The notes below the pieces were generated by a model. The model saw only the letters and a program-made list of their open reading frames with translations. It did no database searches and was not told the DNA's origin. Shown here piece after piece: positions 43,488 through 52,782 of a stretch of 64,000 nucleotides of DNA (within the stretch, counting starts at the first letter, position 1; each line of letters starts with the position of its first letter). The translations under genes were made by a program, and so were the position numbers. Source of the stretch: Candidatus Endomicrobium neocapritermitis (GTDB lineage Bacteria; Elusimicrobiota; Endomicrobiia; Endomicrobiales; Endomicrobiaceae); the NCBI GenBank assembly GCA_009778325.1, contig WRJZ01000047.1:18171-82170 (forward strand), written 5' to 3'.

Positions 43488-45473
43488 ATGAAGTTTTTTA
43501 AAGCGCTTTTAGTTTTATCCGGAATATTTTGTTTTTACTCATTTGCGGCCGCACAGCCGGCGGATAAATATTTAATGTCGGTTTTGGCTGCCGCAGAAAA
43601 ACATAATAATACAATGACTTTTGAGAAACCGGAAAAGTTTTCAGTGCATAATACCGGTATTGAAAAGTGGGTAGATTATGATAAATACGGAGAATTTTCC
43701 GGGCTGGGCACTGAGAATTATAAATATATCGTAAAAGATTTGGAAGGACTGCAGGCTGCTTCGGGCGCAGGGATTTATCCTAATACGCAGGATATTTTAA
43801 ATGAGCCGGATTATAAAGATTTTTCAAAAAAGCTTGGCGGCAATAAATGGAAGTTTTTAAATAATGATAATTTTCAGCTTAATTTTTTTAAATGGGGCAC
43901 AAGCAGTGATGATCCCGGTTTAAATCTTTACTATACCGCTTTTATTTTGGAAAGGTCGGGAAATTTTCATCACGCGGTTAAGGCATATTACGCTTGCCTG
44001 GTTTTTTTTCCGAACGCTGTAGGTTATACGCAATGGGGAACTCCGTGGTATGTTGCTCCAGCATGCGTTGCCAGACTTAAGTATCTCGCAAGAGAACATG
44101 GTCTTGGAGTAAAACTTGCCGATGAGAGCATAATAATTAAAAACTCGTTTGACAATGATACAAAAAATGACGTGTTTATAATAAATCCGGGAAAGCTTGT
44201 TCCGGCAGAAGCTTCTGATTTCAATAGAAAGATCATGGATTTGTCAAAATCCGGAGAAAAAAAAGTTACCGGTAAAGGAAAAGTTAAATTAACGCAATAT
44301 AATAATCATCATTTTAGGCTGACTGTCGACGATAAACCATATGTCGTAAGAGGCATTTCGTACTCCCCTAGCAAAGTAGGGCTTACTCCTGACTTCGGCA
44401 CGCTTAACAATCTGCGCGACTGGGCGTTTGACGATTATAACAGAAACGGAAGAGTAGACGGGCCTTATGATTCGTGGGTTGACGTAAACAGAAATGACAA
44501 AAAAGACGAATACGCAAAGTCCGTCGGAGACTTTGCCTTAATGAAAGAGATGGGAATAAATACGATAAGGCTGTATCATTACGCGGATTTAAATAAAACA
44601 TTGCTCAGGGAAGGATATGAAAAATACGGTTTTATGTATATGATGGGAAATCTCATAGGCATGTATGCCGTAGATTCCGGCGCTGGCTGGTTTGAGGGAA
44701 CCGATTATACGGATAAAGAGCACGTTAAAAATATGCTTGCAAGCGTGAGGCGCATGGTTGAAGAGTATAAAGACGAACCTTATATTCTTATGTGGGTGCT
44801 GGGCAATGAAAACAATTACGGTTCGATTGGCGATTACAGCGGCACGGTAGGCTCGGCGTGTCTTGCTCCGACGCAGCCTGACGCGTATTACGGTTTTGTC
44901 AATGAATGCGCGAAGTTAATTAAATCGCTTGATCCGCAAAAAAGACCTGTAGCCATATGCAACGGAGATCTGTATCTTCTTGACTACTGCGCTAAAAATG
45001 CCCCGGATGTGGATATATACGGAGCTAACGCTTACAGGGGTGATGCGGGATTCGGCTTGCTTTGGAAAGACGTGCTCAGACAATATGAAAAACCTGTTTT
45101 GATAACGGAGTACGGCTGTCCGGCGTACGCGAAAGGCTGGAGCAAGGCAAGGAGTGAAGACGGGCAGGCTGGTTACCATAAAGGCAATTGGGACGATATC
45201 GAAGACAATTTAGGCGGAATCGAAGGCGGGATCGGCAACGCGCTGGGCGGAGTTATTTTTGAATGGACGGATGAATGGTGGAAAGCCGGACCTTCCACGG
45301 ATCCGTCGTACCATGACACCGAATCTCAATGGGGCGGGCCGTTTCTTGACGGAAAAGCATATGAAGAATGGTTCGGAATATGCAGTCAGGGCAACGGAAG
45401 CGACAGTCCTTTTAAAAGACAGCTGAGAAAAGTTTATTTTACGTACAGAGATTTGTGGGAAAAATACAGGTAA
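43488..45473 (+). CDS. Exported clan GH-A glycosidase-like protein, paralogue 1
   Basis: 661 residues from ATG 43488 (AAGAGGAAA upstream). A signal peptide ends near AAAQ (residue 23). Residues 25-260 form an unrecognised domain with a TPR-like stretch (RSGNFHHAVKAYYACLVFFP). A TIM-barrel glycosidase domain follows: KPYVVRGISYSP, MGINTIRLYHY, VLGNENNYG with acid/base candidate Glu441, and LITEYGCPAY with nucleophile candidate Glu541, then VIFEWTDEWW. GH2/GH5-like spacing is plausible. It has a close paralogue at 45776 and a shorter one at 47833. The periplasmic substrate is unknown, probably a beta-glucan. Confidence 0.8.
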   Translation: MKFFKALLVLSGIFCFYSFAAAQPADKYLMSVLAAAEKHNNTMTFEKPEKFSVHNTGIEKWVDYDKYGEFSGLGTENYKYIVKDLEGLQAASGAGIYPNTQDILNEPDYKDFSKKLGGNKWKFLNNDNFQLNFFKWGTSSDDPGLNLYYTAFILERSGNFHHAVKAYYACLVFFPNAVGYTQWGTPWYVAPACVARLKYLAREHGLGVKLADESIIIKNSFDNDTKNDVFIINPGKLVPAEASDFNRKIMDLSKSGEKKVTGKGKVKLTQYNNHHFRLTVDDKPYVVRGISYSPSKVGLTPDFGTLNNLRDWAFDDYNRNGRVDGPYDSWVDVNRNDKKDEYAKSVGDFALMKEMGINTIRLYHYADLNKTLLREGYEKYGFMYMMGNLIGMYAVDSGAGWFEGTDYTDKEHVKNMLASVRRMVEEYKDEPYILMWVLGNENNYGSIGDYSGTVGSACLAPTQPDAYYGFVNECAKLIKSLDPQKRPVAICNGDLYLLDYCAKNAPDVDIYGANAYRGDAGFGLLWKDVLRQYEKPVLITEYGCPAYAKGWSKARSEDGQAGYHKGNWDDIEDNLGGIEGGIGNALGGVIFEWTDEWWKAGPSTDPSYHDTESQWGGPFLDGKAYEEWFGICSQGNGSDSPFKRQLRKVYFTYRDLWEKYR

Positions 45474-45474
45474 G

Positions 45475-45596
45475 GCAGCAACGGCAGAAGTTCAGCAGCT
45501 CGGCAGCTCAGCAAAGACAAAAGACTTGTTGTTGCCGTTACCGAGCTGCTGAGCTGCCGAACTTCTGAGCTTCCAATTTGCGCAAAGCGCAAATTG
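45475..45596. repeat. Palindromic element, GCAGCTC-type arms, plus a second small hairpin
   Basis: Left arm gcagaagttcagcagctcgg, right arm cgagctgctgagctgccgaa, loop aaagacaaaagacttgttgttgcc. It is followed by a perfect CAATTTGCGC-AAA-GCGCAAATTG hairpin (45574-45596) that ends at the -35 of the tRNA promoter, so it may also terminate read-through from the upstream gene. Confidence 0.85.
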
Positions 45597-45625
45597 TTGA
45601 CACAAAAAGCAAAATTTGGTATTTT
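45597..45625 (+). promoter_or_regulatory. Promoter of tRNA-Val
   Basis: TTGACA at 45597-45602, exactly 17 bases, TATTTT at 45620-45625, 32 bases before the mature tRNA 5' end. Confidence 0.7.
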
Positions 45626-45657
45626 ATATAAACTTCGATTTGCATATAATTCGTATC

Positions 45658-45733
45658 GGGCAGTTAGCTCAGCTGGAAGAGCATTTCCCTTACAAGGAAG
45701 GGGTCGGGGGTTCAAGTCCCTCACTGCCCACCA
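45658..45733 (+). tRNA. tRNA-Val (anticodon TAC)
   Basis: 76 bases including an encoded CCA. The acceptor stem GGGCAGT pairs with ACTGCCC. The D-arm is GCTC...GAGC; the anticodon loop CTTACAA gives anticodon TAC. The T-arm is GGGGG-TTCAAGT-CCCTC with one mismatch. It is a single tRNA between two glycosidase paralogues. Confidence 0.95.
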
Positions 45734-45775
45734 AACACATCTCTTCACACAATAAAATAAATACGGGAGCAGAAG

Positions 45776-47836
45776 ATGAAAATTTTTAAACCGGTTTTTT
45801 TGCTTACAGTAACCCTGTGTATTGTGCTTTTGTCCGTCGCGGCGTTTTCGGAAAAAGAAGAAACAAAAAAAGATTTTATATACCCTGCGCCCCCCGATCC
45901 TAAGATAGTTCAAAAGATTCTTGACGCTGCGGATAAGCATAACATGTCGATGAAGTATCATGAAGAAAAACCTTTCAGAATAGATTTCCCGGGAAGTATA
46001 CAATGGATAGATTATTCACAGTTCGGAGAGTTTCAAAATGTCGGGAAGCCGAATTATAAATTTGTCATAAAAGATATGGCAGGTTTAAAAGAAGCTTCCG
46101 GAAGCGGGATATTTCCTAATACTCAAAGCGTATTTAAAGAAAAAGGATATGAACAGTATATAAAACAAGACAAACTTAAAGGCGACAAATGGGAGTTTGT
46201 TAACAGTAATGACAATCAGGCAAATTTTTATAAATGGGCTATAGAAAAAGATGATCCTGGCGTAAAACTTTTTTATACGGCTCATGCTCTGGAAAGAGCC
46301 GGAAATATTAAACAGGCCATAAAAGCTTATTACGCGTGTCTTGTATTTTTTCCAAAATCCGTCGGATTTACGCAGTGGAAAACGCCCTGGTATATCGGAG
46401 CGGTCTGCATAGACAAAATTAACTATCTCACAAAGAGATATCCTGAACTCGGAGTCAAACTTGAGGGAGCAGAGATAATTATTAAAAACAGATATGATAA
46501 TGATAAAAATAATGACATTTTTTTTGTAACTCCCGGAAGGCTTGTTCCGGCTAAAGCGAAAGATTTCAAAAGAAAATATATGAATCTTGACAAAGTCGGA
46601 GTCAAAAAAGTTACCGGAAAAGGAAAAGTGAAGCTTATACAGTATAACAATAATCATTTCCGTATAACCGTTGACGATAAACCCTACCCTATAAGATCTG
46701 TCTGTTATTCTCCGTCTCCTATAGGATTAACCCCTGACAACGGTTCCCTTAATACGGACATGGGATGGTCTGTTGCCGATATCAATAAAAATAGGATTGT
46801 TGACGGTCCTTATGAAGCGTGGGTTGACGCCGAAAGGAGGGAAAGACGTGATGATTCCAATCCGGATATAGGCGATTTTGCATTAATGAAAGAAATGGGA
46901 ATAAATACCATAAGGCTCTACCACTACGCTAATTTTAACAAAGATCTTTTAAAAGACGGATATGAAAATTACGGTTTTATGTACATGATAGGAAACCTCC
47001 TCGGCATGTACGGCGCGGATTCCGGCGCGGAGTGGTTTGTAGGCACCGATTATACTGACCCCGTACAAAAACAAAGAATGCTTGACAGCGTAAGAAGAAT
47101 GGTGGAGGAATACAGAGACGAACCTTACACGCTGCTTTGGATACTCGGAAATGAGAATAATTACGGAACAGTCGGGACTCCCGGCGTATTTGCCGGAACA
47201 AGTAATCAGACTCAAAGCCAGCCTGAGGCGTACTATGCATTTGTAAACGAATGCGCAAAGCTTATAAAGGAGCTTGATCCGCATCAAAGGCCTGTTGCGA
47301 TATGTAACGGAGATACGTATTTTCTCGATATATGCGCTAAGTATGCGCCCGATTTGGACATTTACGGAGCAAACGGGTATAGAGGAGTACAGGGATTTGG
47401 TCCTTTGTGGGCGGATGTTATGAGAGAGTTTGGAAAACCGGTTTTAGTAACCGAATTCGGCTGTCCCGCGTACGCAAAATGGTGGGAAACGGCAAGAATA
47501 GAACAGGCTCAGGCGGATTATCATAAGTGGAATTGGTTAAATATTGAGGATAATATGGCTGGCGTTGAAGGCGGAGTCGGAAACGCTTTAGGCGGAGTCA
47601 TATTTGAGTGGGTTGATGAGTGGTGGAAAGCAGGCCCTCCTCCGGAATTTGATCCTGCCGCCCACGATACGGTGACCCAGTGGTCCGGTCCCTTTCTTGA
47701 CGGCGGAGCGTATGAAGAGTGGTTCGGGCTAACCTCACAAGGCGACGGAAAAGACAGTCCTTTTAAAAGGCAGATGAGAAGATCTTATTTTATGTATAGA
47801 GATTTGTGGAAAGATTATAGAGTGAATAAAAAATGA
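45776..47836 (+). CDS. Exported clan GH-A glycosidase-like protein, paralogue 2
   Basis: 686 residues with GGGAG upstream of the ATG. A signal peptide ends near residue 24, followed by a charged KEEETKK stretch. The N-terminal domain and barrel match paralogue 1 along the whole length (NTQSVFKEKGYEQYIK; RAGNIKQAIKAYYACLVFFPKSVGFTQW). Acid/base candidate Glu460 is in ILGNENNYG; nucleophile candidate Glu560 is in VTEFGCPAY, again 100 residues apart. The ATG of the next paralogue overlaps its stop. No own promoter was seen; read-through from the tRNA promoter is possible. Confidence 0.8.
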   Translation: MKIFKPVFLLTVTLCIVLLSVAAFSEKEETKKDFIYPAPPDPKIVQKILDAADKHNMSMKYHEEKPFRIDFPGSIQWIDYSQFGEFQNVGKPNYKFVIKDMAGLKEASGSGIFPNTQSVFKEKGYEQYIKQDKLKGDKWEFVNSNDNQANFYKWAIEKDDPGVKLFYTAHALERAGNIKQAIKAYYACLVFFPKSVGFTQWKTPWYIGAVCIDKINYLTKRYPELGVKLEGAEIIIKNRYDNDKNNDIFFVTPGRLVPAKAKDFKRKYMNLDKVGVKKVTGKGKVKLIQYNNNHFRITVDDKPYPIRSVCYSPSPIGLTPDNGSLNTDMGWSVADINKNRIVDGPYEAWVDAERRERRDDSNPDIGDFALMKEMGINTIRLYHYANFNKDLLKDGYENYGFMYMIGNLLGMYGADSGAEWFVGTDYTDPVQKQRMLDSVRRMVEEYRDEPYTLLWILGNENNYGTVGTPGVFAGTSNQTQSQPEAYYAFVNECAKLIKELDPHQRPVAICNGDTYFLDICAKYAPDLDIYGANGYRGVQGFGPLWADVMREFGKPVLVTEFGCPAYAKWWETARIEQAQADYHKWNWLNIEDNMAGVEGGVGNALGGVIFEWVDEWWKAGPPPEFDPAAHDTVTQWSGPFLDGGAYEEWFGLTSQGDGKDSPFKRQMRRSYFMYRDLWKDYRVNKK

Positions 47837-49095
47837 TTTTTAAAAAAATATGCCGTCCGGTTATATTGTCTTTAGCCCTATTTACGTTTGCTTTTGTTTT
47901 TAACTCTATATCATTTGCGTCGGACGCGGATAAAGTTGAAGTTGTTCGCGATGAGCGCGGATGGAAGCTGCTGGTAAACGGCAAGCCGTATTTCGTCAAA
48001 GGTCTGGAATATTCCGCCGATACTGTCGGCAGGCGTCCCGAGATGAATGACTGGATGTGGGAAGACGGCAATAACAACGGCAAAATAGACGGCCCTTATG
48101 ACGCGTGGGTTGATTTGGACAGGGATGATTTTCAGGATGTGGATGAGAATCCCGTAGGAGATTTTGCTCTTTTAAAAGCCATGGGATGCAATACGGTAAG
48201 AATTTATCATTCCGAAAACATAAATAAAGAGCTGCTCAGGGATTTATACAATACTTACGGAATCAGAGTGATAATGGGAAATTATTTGGGCGCTTATACC
48301 CTGGGAAGCGGCGCGGACTGGCGCAGCGGCACCGATTACACCGATGAACTCCAAAAGATTAAAATGAGAGACAGCGTAAGAAAAATGGTAAGAGAGCATA
48401 AAGACGAACCGTATATCCTTATGTGGATGCTCGGAAATGAAAATGACGTTTCCGGCAATGAAGCGAATTCTACAAAAACAAACACCAACGCTCCCCAAAA
48501 TCCCGAGGCTTTTGCGTCTTTTGTCAATGAAATATGCACAATGATAAAAGAGATGGATCCCTATCATCCCGTAGGAGTCTGCAATGCCACTACGAGATTT
48601 TTGAAATATTACAAAGAGTTTGCTCCTGAAATAGATATCCTCGGATTTAATCAGTACACGGGTCCTTTCGGATTTGGCGTATTGTGGAGCAGAGTAAAAT
48701 ATGAATTTGACAGGCCTGTTTTGATAACCGAGTTCGGGTGCGATTCATGGAGCACCGTAAAAAAACGCGAAGACGAAGAGTATCAGGCAAAATATCATAC
48801 CGGAGCGTGGCGGGATATAGAGCAGAATAGTTATTGGGGCAAAGGCCACGGCAATGCTATAGGAGGGGTTATCTATTGCTGGCTTGATAAGTGGTGGCTT
48901 ATAGGTTCTCCAAAAGTTCAGGATACGGATTTGGGAGCGTGGAGAGGTCCGAAGCAGGACGGTTTTTTTCACGATGAATGGCTGGGAATAACATCTCAAG
49001 GCGATGGAAAACAAAGTCCTTTTAAAAGGCGTTTGAAGCAGGTTTATTATACATATCAGGAAGTGTTGTGGGCTAATGATATTGTAAACGAATAA
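47833..49095 (+). CDS. Exported clan GH-A glycosidase-like protein, paralogue 3 (barrel only)
   Basis: 420 residues, ATGA overlap with the gene before. A signal peptide (about 1-28, ending SFASDA) is followed directly by the barrel, without the roughly 230-residue N-terminal domain of its two neighbours. KPYFVKGLEYSADTVG, MGCNTVRIYH, MLGNENDVSG (acid/base candidate Glu203) and LITEFGCDSW (nucleophile candidate Glu300) are conserved, 97 residues apart. EDGNNNGKIDGPYDAWVDLDRDDFQDVD is an Asp/Asn-rich loop like a calcium site. Confidence 0.8.
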   Translation: MIFKKICRPVILSLALFTFAFVFNSISFASDADKVEVVRDERGWKLLVNGKPYFVKGLEYSADTVGRRPEMNDWMWEDGNNNGKIDGPYDAWVDLDRDDFQDVDENPVGDFALLKAMGCNTVRIYHSENINKELLRDLYNTYGIRVIMGNYLGAYTLGSGADWRSGTDYTDELQKIKMRDSVRKMVREHKDEPYILMWMLGNENDVSGNEANSTKTNTNAPQNPEAFASFVNEICTMIKEMDPYHPVGVCNATTRFLKYYKEFAPEIDILGFNQYTGPFGFGVLWSRVKYEFDRPVLITEFGCDSWSTVKKREDEEYQAKYHTGAWRDIEQNSYWGKGHGNAIGGVIYCWLDKWWLIGSPKVQDTDLGAWRGPKQDGFFHDEWLGITSQGDGKQSPFKRRLKQVYYTYQEVLWANDIVNE

Positions 49096-49104
49096 AAGAT
49101 TAGC

Positions 49105-49204
49105 AACGGCGATGCAGGGATGCGGGGATGCAGAGAGGCAGGGTAAAAACGTATTTTGTCTTTTTTGTCGTTACTATGCATCCCCGCATCCCTGCATCGC
49201 CGTT
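49105..49204. repeat. Palindromic element, GATGCAGG-type arms
   Basis: Left arm aacggcgatgcagggatgcg, right arm ccccgcatccctgcatcgccgtt; near-perfect complement built of octamers. The loop has cgtattttgtcttttttgtcgtt, related to other copies. Confidence 0.88.
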
Positions 49205-49211
49205 ATTTTAT

Positions 49212-49240
49212 TTGACATGCTTTTGCTTTTAATGTAAAAT
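49212..49240 (+). promoter_or_regulatory. Promoter upstream of the OmpA-barrel gene
   Basis: TTGACA at 49212-49217, 17-base spacer, TAAAAT at 49235-49240, 40 bases before ATG 49280. A near-consensus promoter, starting a new transcript for the envelope genes. Confidence 0.7.
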
Positions 49241-49279
49241 CAAGTAGTGAAGTCTAAAACACATCAGGAATTGTTATTA

Positions 49280-52105
49280 ATGAAATTTTATTCGATTCTT
49301 ATAGCTTTAGTCTTTTCTCTCCTGGTAAATCTTTTTCATAATTCCTACGCGTATGCCGCAGGTTCAAGCATATTCAGTCCTTATGTAAATTATAACAGGC
49401 TGGACGCGGACAGCTTGGAAACTGGCACAATTGCGTTTAAAGGCGAACTGATTTTTGATTTCATCTTTCATAAATTAGGCGGCGGTTGGTACACTTCCAC
49501 AGACTCGCTCGGACTAAATAAATTTTTCAATTATGACCCAAGCAATCCCGGAAATCTCAATAACAGATGGCAGGATACTTACGGACAGACCTTTTTGTTC
49601 AATGTCGGCATTAAACCTGCGGATTGGTTTTTTGCCGAGTCAGGTTTTGGTATGATCGGCGATTATGCCGACAAATACTGGGTGCCTATTAATTATGAGC
49701 ACCGGATGGAAACGCAGGGAACGACAGCGCCGAAAGTATCGTGGAATAACGCTAGAATCGGCATAAAAAATGAGTGGGCGAGTTTAACATATTATAGAAA
49801 TTACGGACATGATGGCTGGCGCAATGAAGGCGACATGTTTGATTTGCTTCCGGCCGCGGACAATCCTGACGATTATCTGCGTTATTCGGGCAGACATGTG
49901 CCTGATTACTGGGAGTTAAAAGCAATAGGGAACTGGGGCGATTTGGATGTAATTTACGGCGAACAGGCTTTGCTGGATTATAAACAGGGCGTTTATATAA
50001 AGTATAAAAACATTTTCGGAAGCAATATAAATTTTTACTACGCCGACCATCAAATTCCGTTCGGAAATCCCAATACGGTAAACTGGAACAATTTGTTTAA
50101 CTCTTCGCAGGATTTAGGCGACTACAAAGAAAGAATGCGCACATTCCAGCTGAACACTGATTTTAAAATTTCCCAAAATACTCTTCAGGTCGGAGCGATT
50201 TACAGGCCTTTCAGGCTGGGCTGGGATTACAAATATGTTGAAGATGTCGGAACCGGTAACGGCATAGACGGCAGTAAGTATAAAGTTCATGAAGGGACTA
50301 CAAACGATTTAGACGCTTTGGGCGGCTCGGTAAAGTTTTCAATGCCTAAAACATTGGGTATTGATTTGATAAAACTCGGATATGAATATAGAGGTTTGGC
50401 TGCCGGAAACAGGCAAAAAGTTGACGTATCGGCCGAAAAAGCTCTTTCCAAGTTTTGGAATGCTTACGCGGGATATTATTATCAAAAGCCTCTGCTCGAA
50501 GCCATGCCTTTGGTTTACTCTGCAGCCGGCGCAGGCCCTATATCTTTGAACGGACGCGGTCCGGAAAGTCCTTTCTGGGTTTGGTGGCGCAATCCGGTCT
50601 CAGGTTTTGATAACAGAGAAACAAGCGCCGTTTCGTTTGTTTTCACATATGACCCGACTCCTGAAACATGGTTTTACCAATTTGACCCGAATCTTCCTGT
50701 GCAGCATAATTTAAATCCAGAAGAAGACGCTCCTTTTTCATTTGCCGCGAAAATTAACTTTGAAAAATATTACGGAACGCTTGACAGACAGTTTTACTGG
50801 GACGCAGACGGTTCGACGGTATGGGAGGACGCGTACTCAAACGGCACGAATGCTCCCGACAGATATATAGGTTCTTTGTACTTTTTAGCGCAGTTTATTA
50901 AAGACAAAGTAAAAATTATTTACGACTTTGAAGTCGGAGAAGATTTGGCGACTTTAAATTACGCGTATCCCGATTATAAAGGCGACCCAGGGCATGCATT
51001 GTTAAAGCCTATGATAGGCTATTTTAAAACGAGTTTGAGCGTTGACAGAAAACCGTATTTTTTTAAAACCGCATATCTTAAAAATTTCTGGGGACCGGAA
51101 GACTGGAACAGAAACTTCGGCTCAACTTATGACGAGCTTTATCTCACCCATATCAGCAGAGACATAGGAGAGTGGTTCAATGTCGGCGTGGAGTATGTCG
51201 CGGCAAGAAAAATCGACCCTGAAATACTTGCAAAAATTGCCGGCCAACAAACAAGCAATGAACAGGGCTACTTTGATGAAATAAGAGTATTTTTAAGAAT
51301 ATTATTTGACACTAAGTTTAAATTCGGCTCAAAAAAAGATACGCAGCAGCTTCCTTTCGCTGTTGAATATGATAAGAGTTTGCCTACCGTTGCTTTGAAA
51401 GCAAAACAGGATGTAATTTATCCCGCAAATAAAGAGAAATTAATATTAGAGCCGTGGGCTTCAGCCCATTCCGGAATTGATACCTGGGCTGTATATGTGA
51501 AAGATGCCGAAGGCGAAGTCGTTAAAACGTATTCGGGAACCAAGGAGCCTCCTTACGAACTTGAATGGGACGCAAGAGATGAAGACACGAAACAAGCGCT
51601 TCCTGACGGCAATTACTATGCCGTGCTTGAAGCCGTTGATAACTACGGCAACCGCGCCGAAACCGAGCCGGTAAAAATAACGGTTGCAACAATGCCTAAG
51701 ATTGAAGATACCGAAATAGTTGAAACGGAAAGAGGACTTGTAATAACGCTCGGAGCTAAAGTATTGTTTGACGTTAACAAATATGACCTTAAGAAAGGCG
51801 CTGTAAAGACATTGAAAGAAGTTGCCGGCCTTCTTAAGACGTATCCGGACAACAATATATCCGTTGAAGGCCATACCGATTGGAAAGGCAAGGTTGACTA
51901 CAACCAGAAGCTTTCGGAAAACCGCGCAAGATCAGTGAGGGATTTCCTTGTAAATGAGGGTATTGCTCCCGAAAGGATAAGGATGACGGGCTACGGAAAA
52001 TTAAGGCCGGTCGCCTCTAATGAAACCGCTGCCGGAAGAGAACAAAACAGAAGAGTTGAAATCATAATTTTGAAAGAAGATATGGAAACAGATGCGGCAC
52101 AATAA
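49280..52105 (+). CDS. Outer-membrane beta-barrel protein with FlgD-like Ig and OmpA domains
   Basis: 941 residues from ATG 49280 (CAGGAA upstream). A signal peptide ends near YAYAAG (about residue 28). Residues 30-690 are rich in aromatic, alternating strands (for example FFAESGFGMIGDYADKYW), as in a large outer-membrane barrel. About 700-810 is a FlgD-type Ig fold (YELEWDARDEDTKQALPDGNYYAVLEAVDNYGN). About 830-935 is an OmpA peptidoglycan-binding domain (LFDVNKYDLKKG, ISVEGHTDWKG, ENRARSVRDFLV). It could be a porin for glycans captured by its neighbours; that role is inferred from position only. Confidence 0.85.
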   Translation: MKFYSILIALVFSLLVNLFHNSYAYAAGSSIFSPYVNYNRLDADSLETGTIAFKGELIFDFIFHKLGGGWYTSTDSLGLNKFFNYDPSNPGNLNNRWQDTYGQTFLFNVGIKPADWFFAESGFGMIGDYADKYWVPINYEHRMETQGTTAPKVSWNNARIGIKNEWASLTYYRNYGHDGWRNEGDMFDLLPAADNPDDYLRYSGRHVPDYWELKAIGNWGDLDVIYGEQALLDYKQGVYIKYKNIFGSNINFYYADHQIPFGNPNTVNWNNLFNSSQDLGDYKERMRTFQLNTDFKISQNTLQVGAIYRPFRLGWDYKYVEDVGTGNGIDGSKYKVHEGTTNDLDALGGSVKFSMPKTLGIDLIKLGYEYRGLAAGNRQKVDVSAEKALSKFWNAYAGYYYQKPLLEAMPLVYSAAGAGPISLNGRGPESPFWVWWRNPVSGFDNRETSAVSFVFTYDPTPETWFYQFDPNLPVQHNLNPEEDAPFSFAAKINFEKYYGTLDRQFYWDADGSTVWEDAYSNGTNAPDRYIGSLYFLAQFIKDKVKIIYDFEVGEDLATLNYAYPDYKGDPGHALLKPMIGYFKTSLSVDRKPYFFKTAYLKNFWGPEDWNRNFGSTYDELYLTHISRDIGEWFNVGVEYVAARKIDPEILAKIAGQQTSNEQGYFDEIRVFLRILFDTKFKFGSKKDTQQLPFAVEYDKSLPTVALKAKQDVIYPANKEKLILEPWASAHSGIDTWAVYVKDAEGEVVKTYSGTKEPPYELEWDARDEDTKQALPDGNYYAVLEAVDNYGNRAETEPVKITVATMPKIEDTEIVETERGLVITLGAKVLFDVNKYDLKKGAVKTLKEVAGLLKTYPDNNISVEGHTDWKGKVDYNQKLSENRARSVRDFLVNEGIAPERIRMTGYGKLRPVASNETAAGREQNRRVEIIILKEDMETDAAQ

Positions 52106-52121
52106 AACAACAGGAGGAAGC

Positions 52122-52730
52122 ATGAAAAAAGTATTTGGTTTGTTGATTGCGGCGGCAGTAGTAGCATCAGTTTCTGCGGCAGTATTTGCCCAGCAGAAAG
52201 CATCGGGTTCAACATTTAGGCCTTTTGCGGTTTTTGTTGAAAACGCTTCCAAGGAGAATCATTTTGCTCCTTCCGGATGGATGGGTGATTACGGTGATAT
52301 TAAGCTTAACCAGGCAAGCACCGAAAAACCTAGAAGCGGAAATACCTGCATTAAAATTACTTACAGCGCGAAAATGACGCAGGGCGCGGGCTGGGCGGGG
52401 ATTTACTGGCAGCAGCCGGCAAATAACTGGGGTGAAAAGAAAGGCGGTTATGATTTAACCGGCGCGACGAAACTTACTTTCTGGGCGCGCGGAGCGGCAG
52501 GCGGCGAAAAAATTGCCGAATTCAAAATGGGCGGAATCACGGGAGAATTCCCTGATTCGGATTCAGCCTCAATCGGGCCTGTCGAACTTACAAAAGAATG
52601 GCAGAAATTCACGATCGATCTTAAAGACAAAGATCTTACGCACATCATCGGCGGATTCTGCTGGGCTGCGTCAAAAGACGACAATCCTAACGGATTTGTT
52701 ATGTTTCTTGACGATATAATTTACGAATAA
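52122..52730 (+). CDS. Exported carbohydrate-binding-like jelly-roll protein A
   Basis: 202 residues from ATG 52122 with AGGAGG upstream. A cleavable signal peptide ends VFAQ (residue 24); no lipobox, so it is soluble in the periplasm or secreted. The rest is one beta-sandwich-like domain with the block GWAGIYWQQPANNWGEKKGG, then FWARGAAGGE and a closing FLDDIIYE, typical of CBM-like jelly rolls. The same block appears at 53.1 and 54.9 kb. Its signal peptide resembles that of the protein at 60283. Ligand unknown. Confidence 0.75.
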   Translation: MKKVFGLLIAAAVVASVSAAVFAQQKASGSTFRPFAVFVENASKENHFAPSGWMGDYGDIKLNQASTEKPRSGNTCIKITYSAKMTQGAGWAGIYWQQPANNWGEKKGGYDLTGATKLTFWARGAAGGEKIAEFKMGGITGEFPDSDSASIGPVELTKEWQKFTIDLKDKDLTHIIGGFCWAASKDDNPNGFVMFLDDIIYE

Positions 52731-52738
52731 TTTAATTG

Positions 52739-52772
52739 TTTTCATGGCGGCGTTATTACGCCGCCATGAAAA
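52739..52772. terminator. Perfect 14-bp hairpin between two binding-protein genes
   Basis: TTTTCATGGCGGCG-TTATTA-CGCCGCCATGAAAA. There is no T-run on the + strand side, so it is more likely a stability or processing hairpin, or a leaky terminator tuning the second gene. It begins eight bases after the upstream stop. Confidence 0.5.
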
Positions 52773-52782
52773 TAGGACAATA

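Noticed and set aside
45434..46003. - strand open frame of 189 codons across the tRNA gene
   Set aside because: It runs through a tRNA, a palindrome and the start of a real gene; coding on that strand is not credible.
46085..46657. Long open frame on the - strand (190 codons) opposite glycosidase paralogue 2
   Set aside because: It is a shadow of a well-supported gene, with no ribosome-binding site and low-complexity Phe/Ile/Lys composition.
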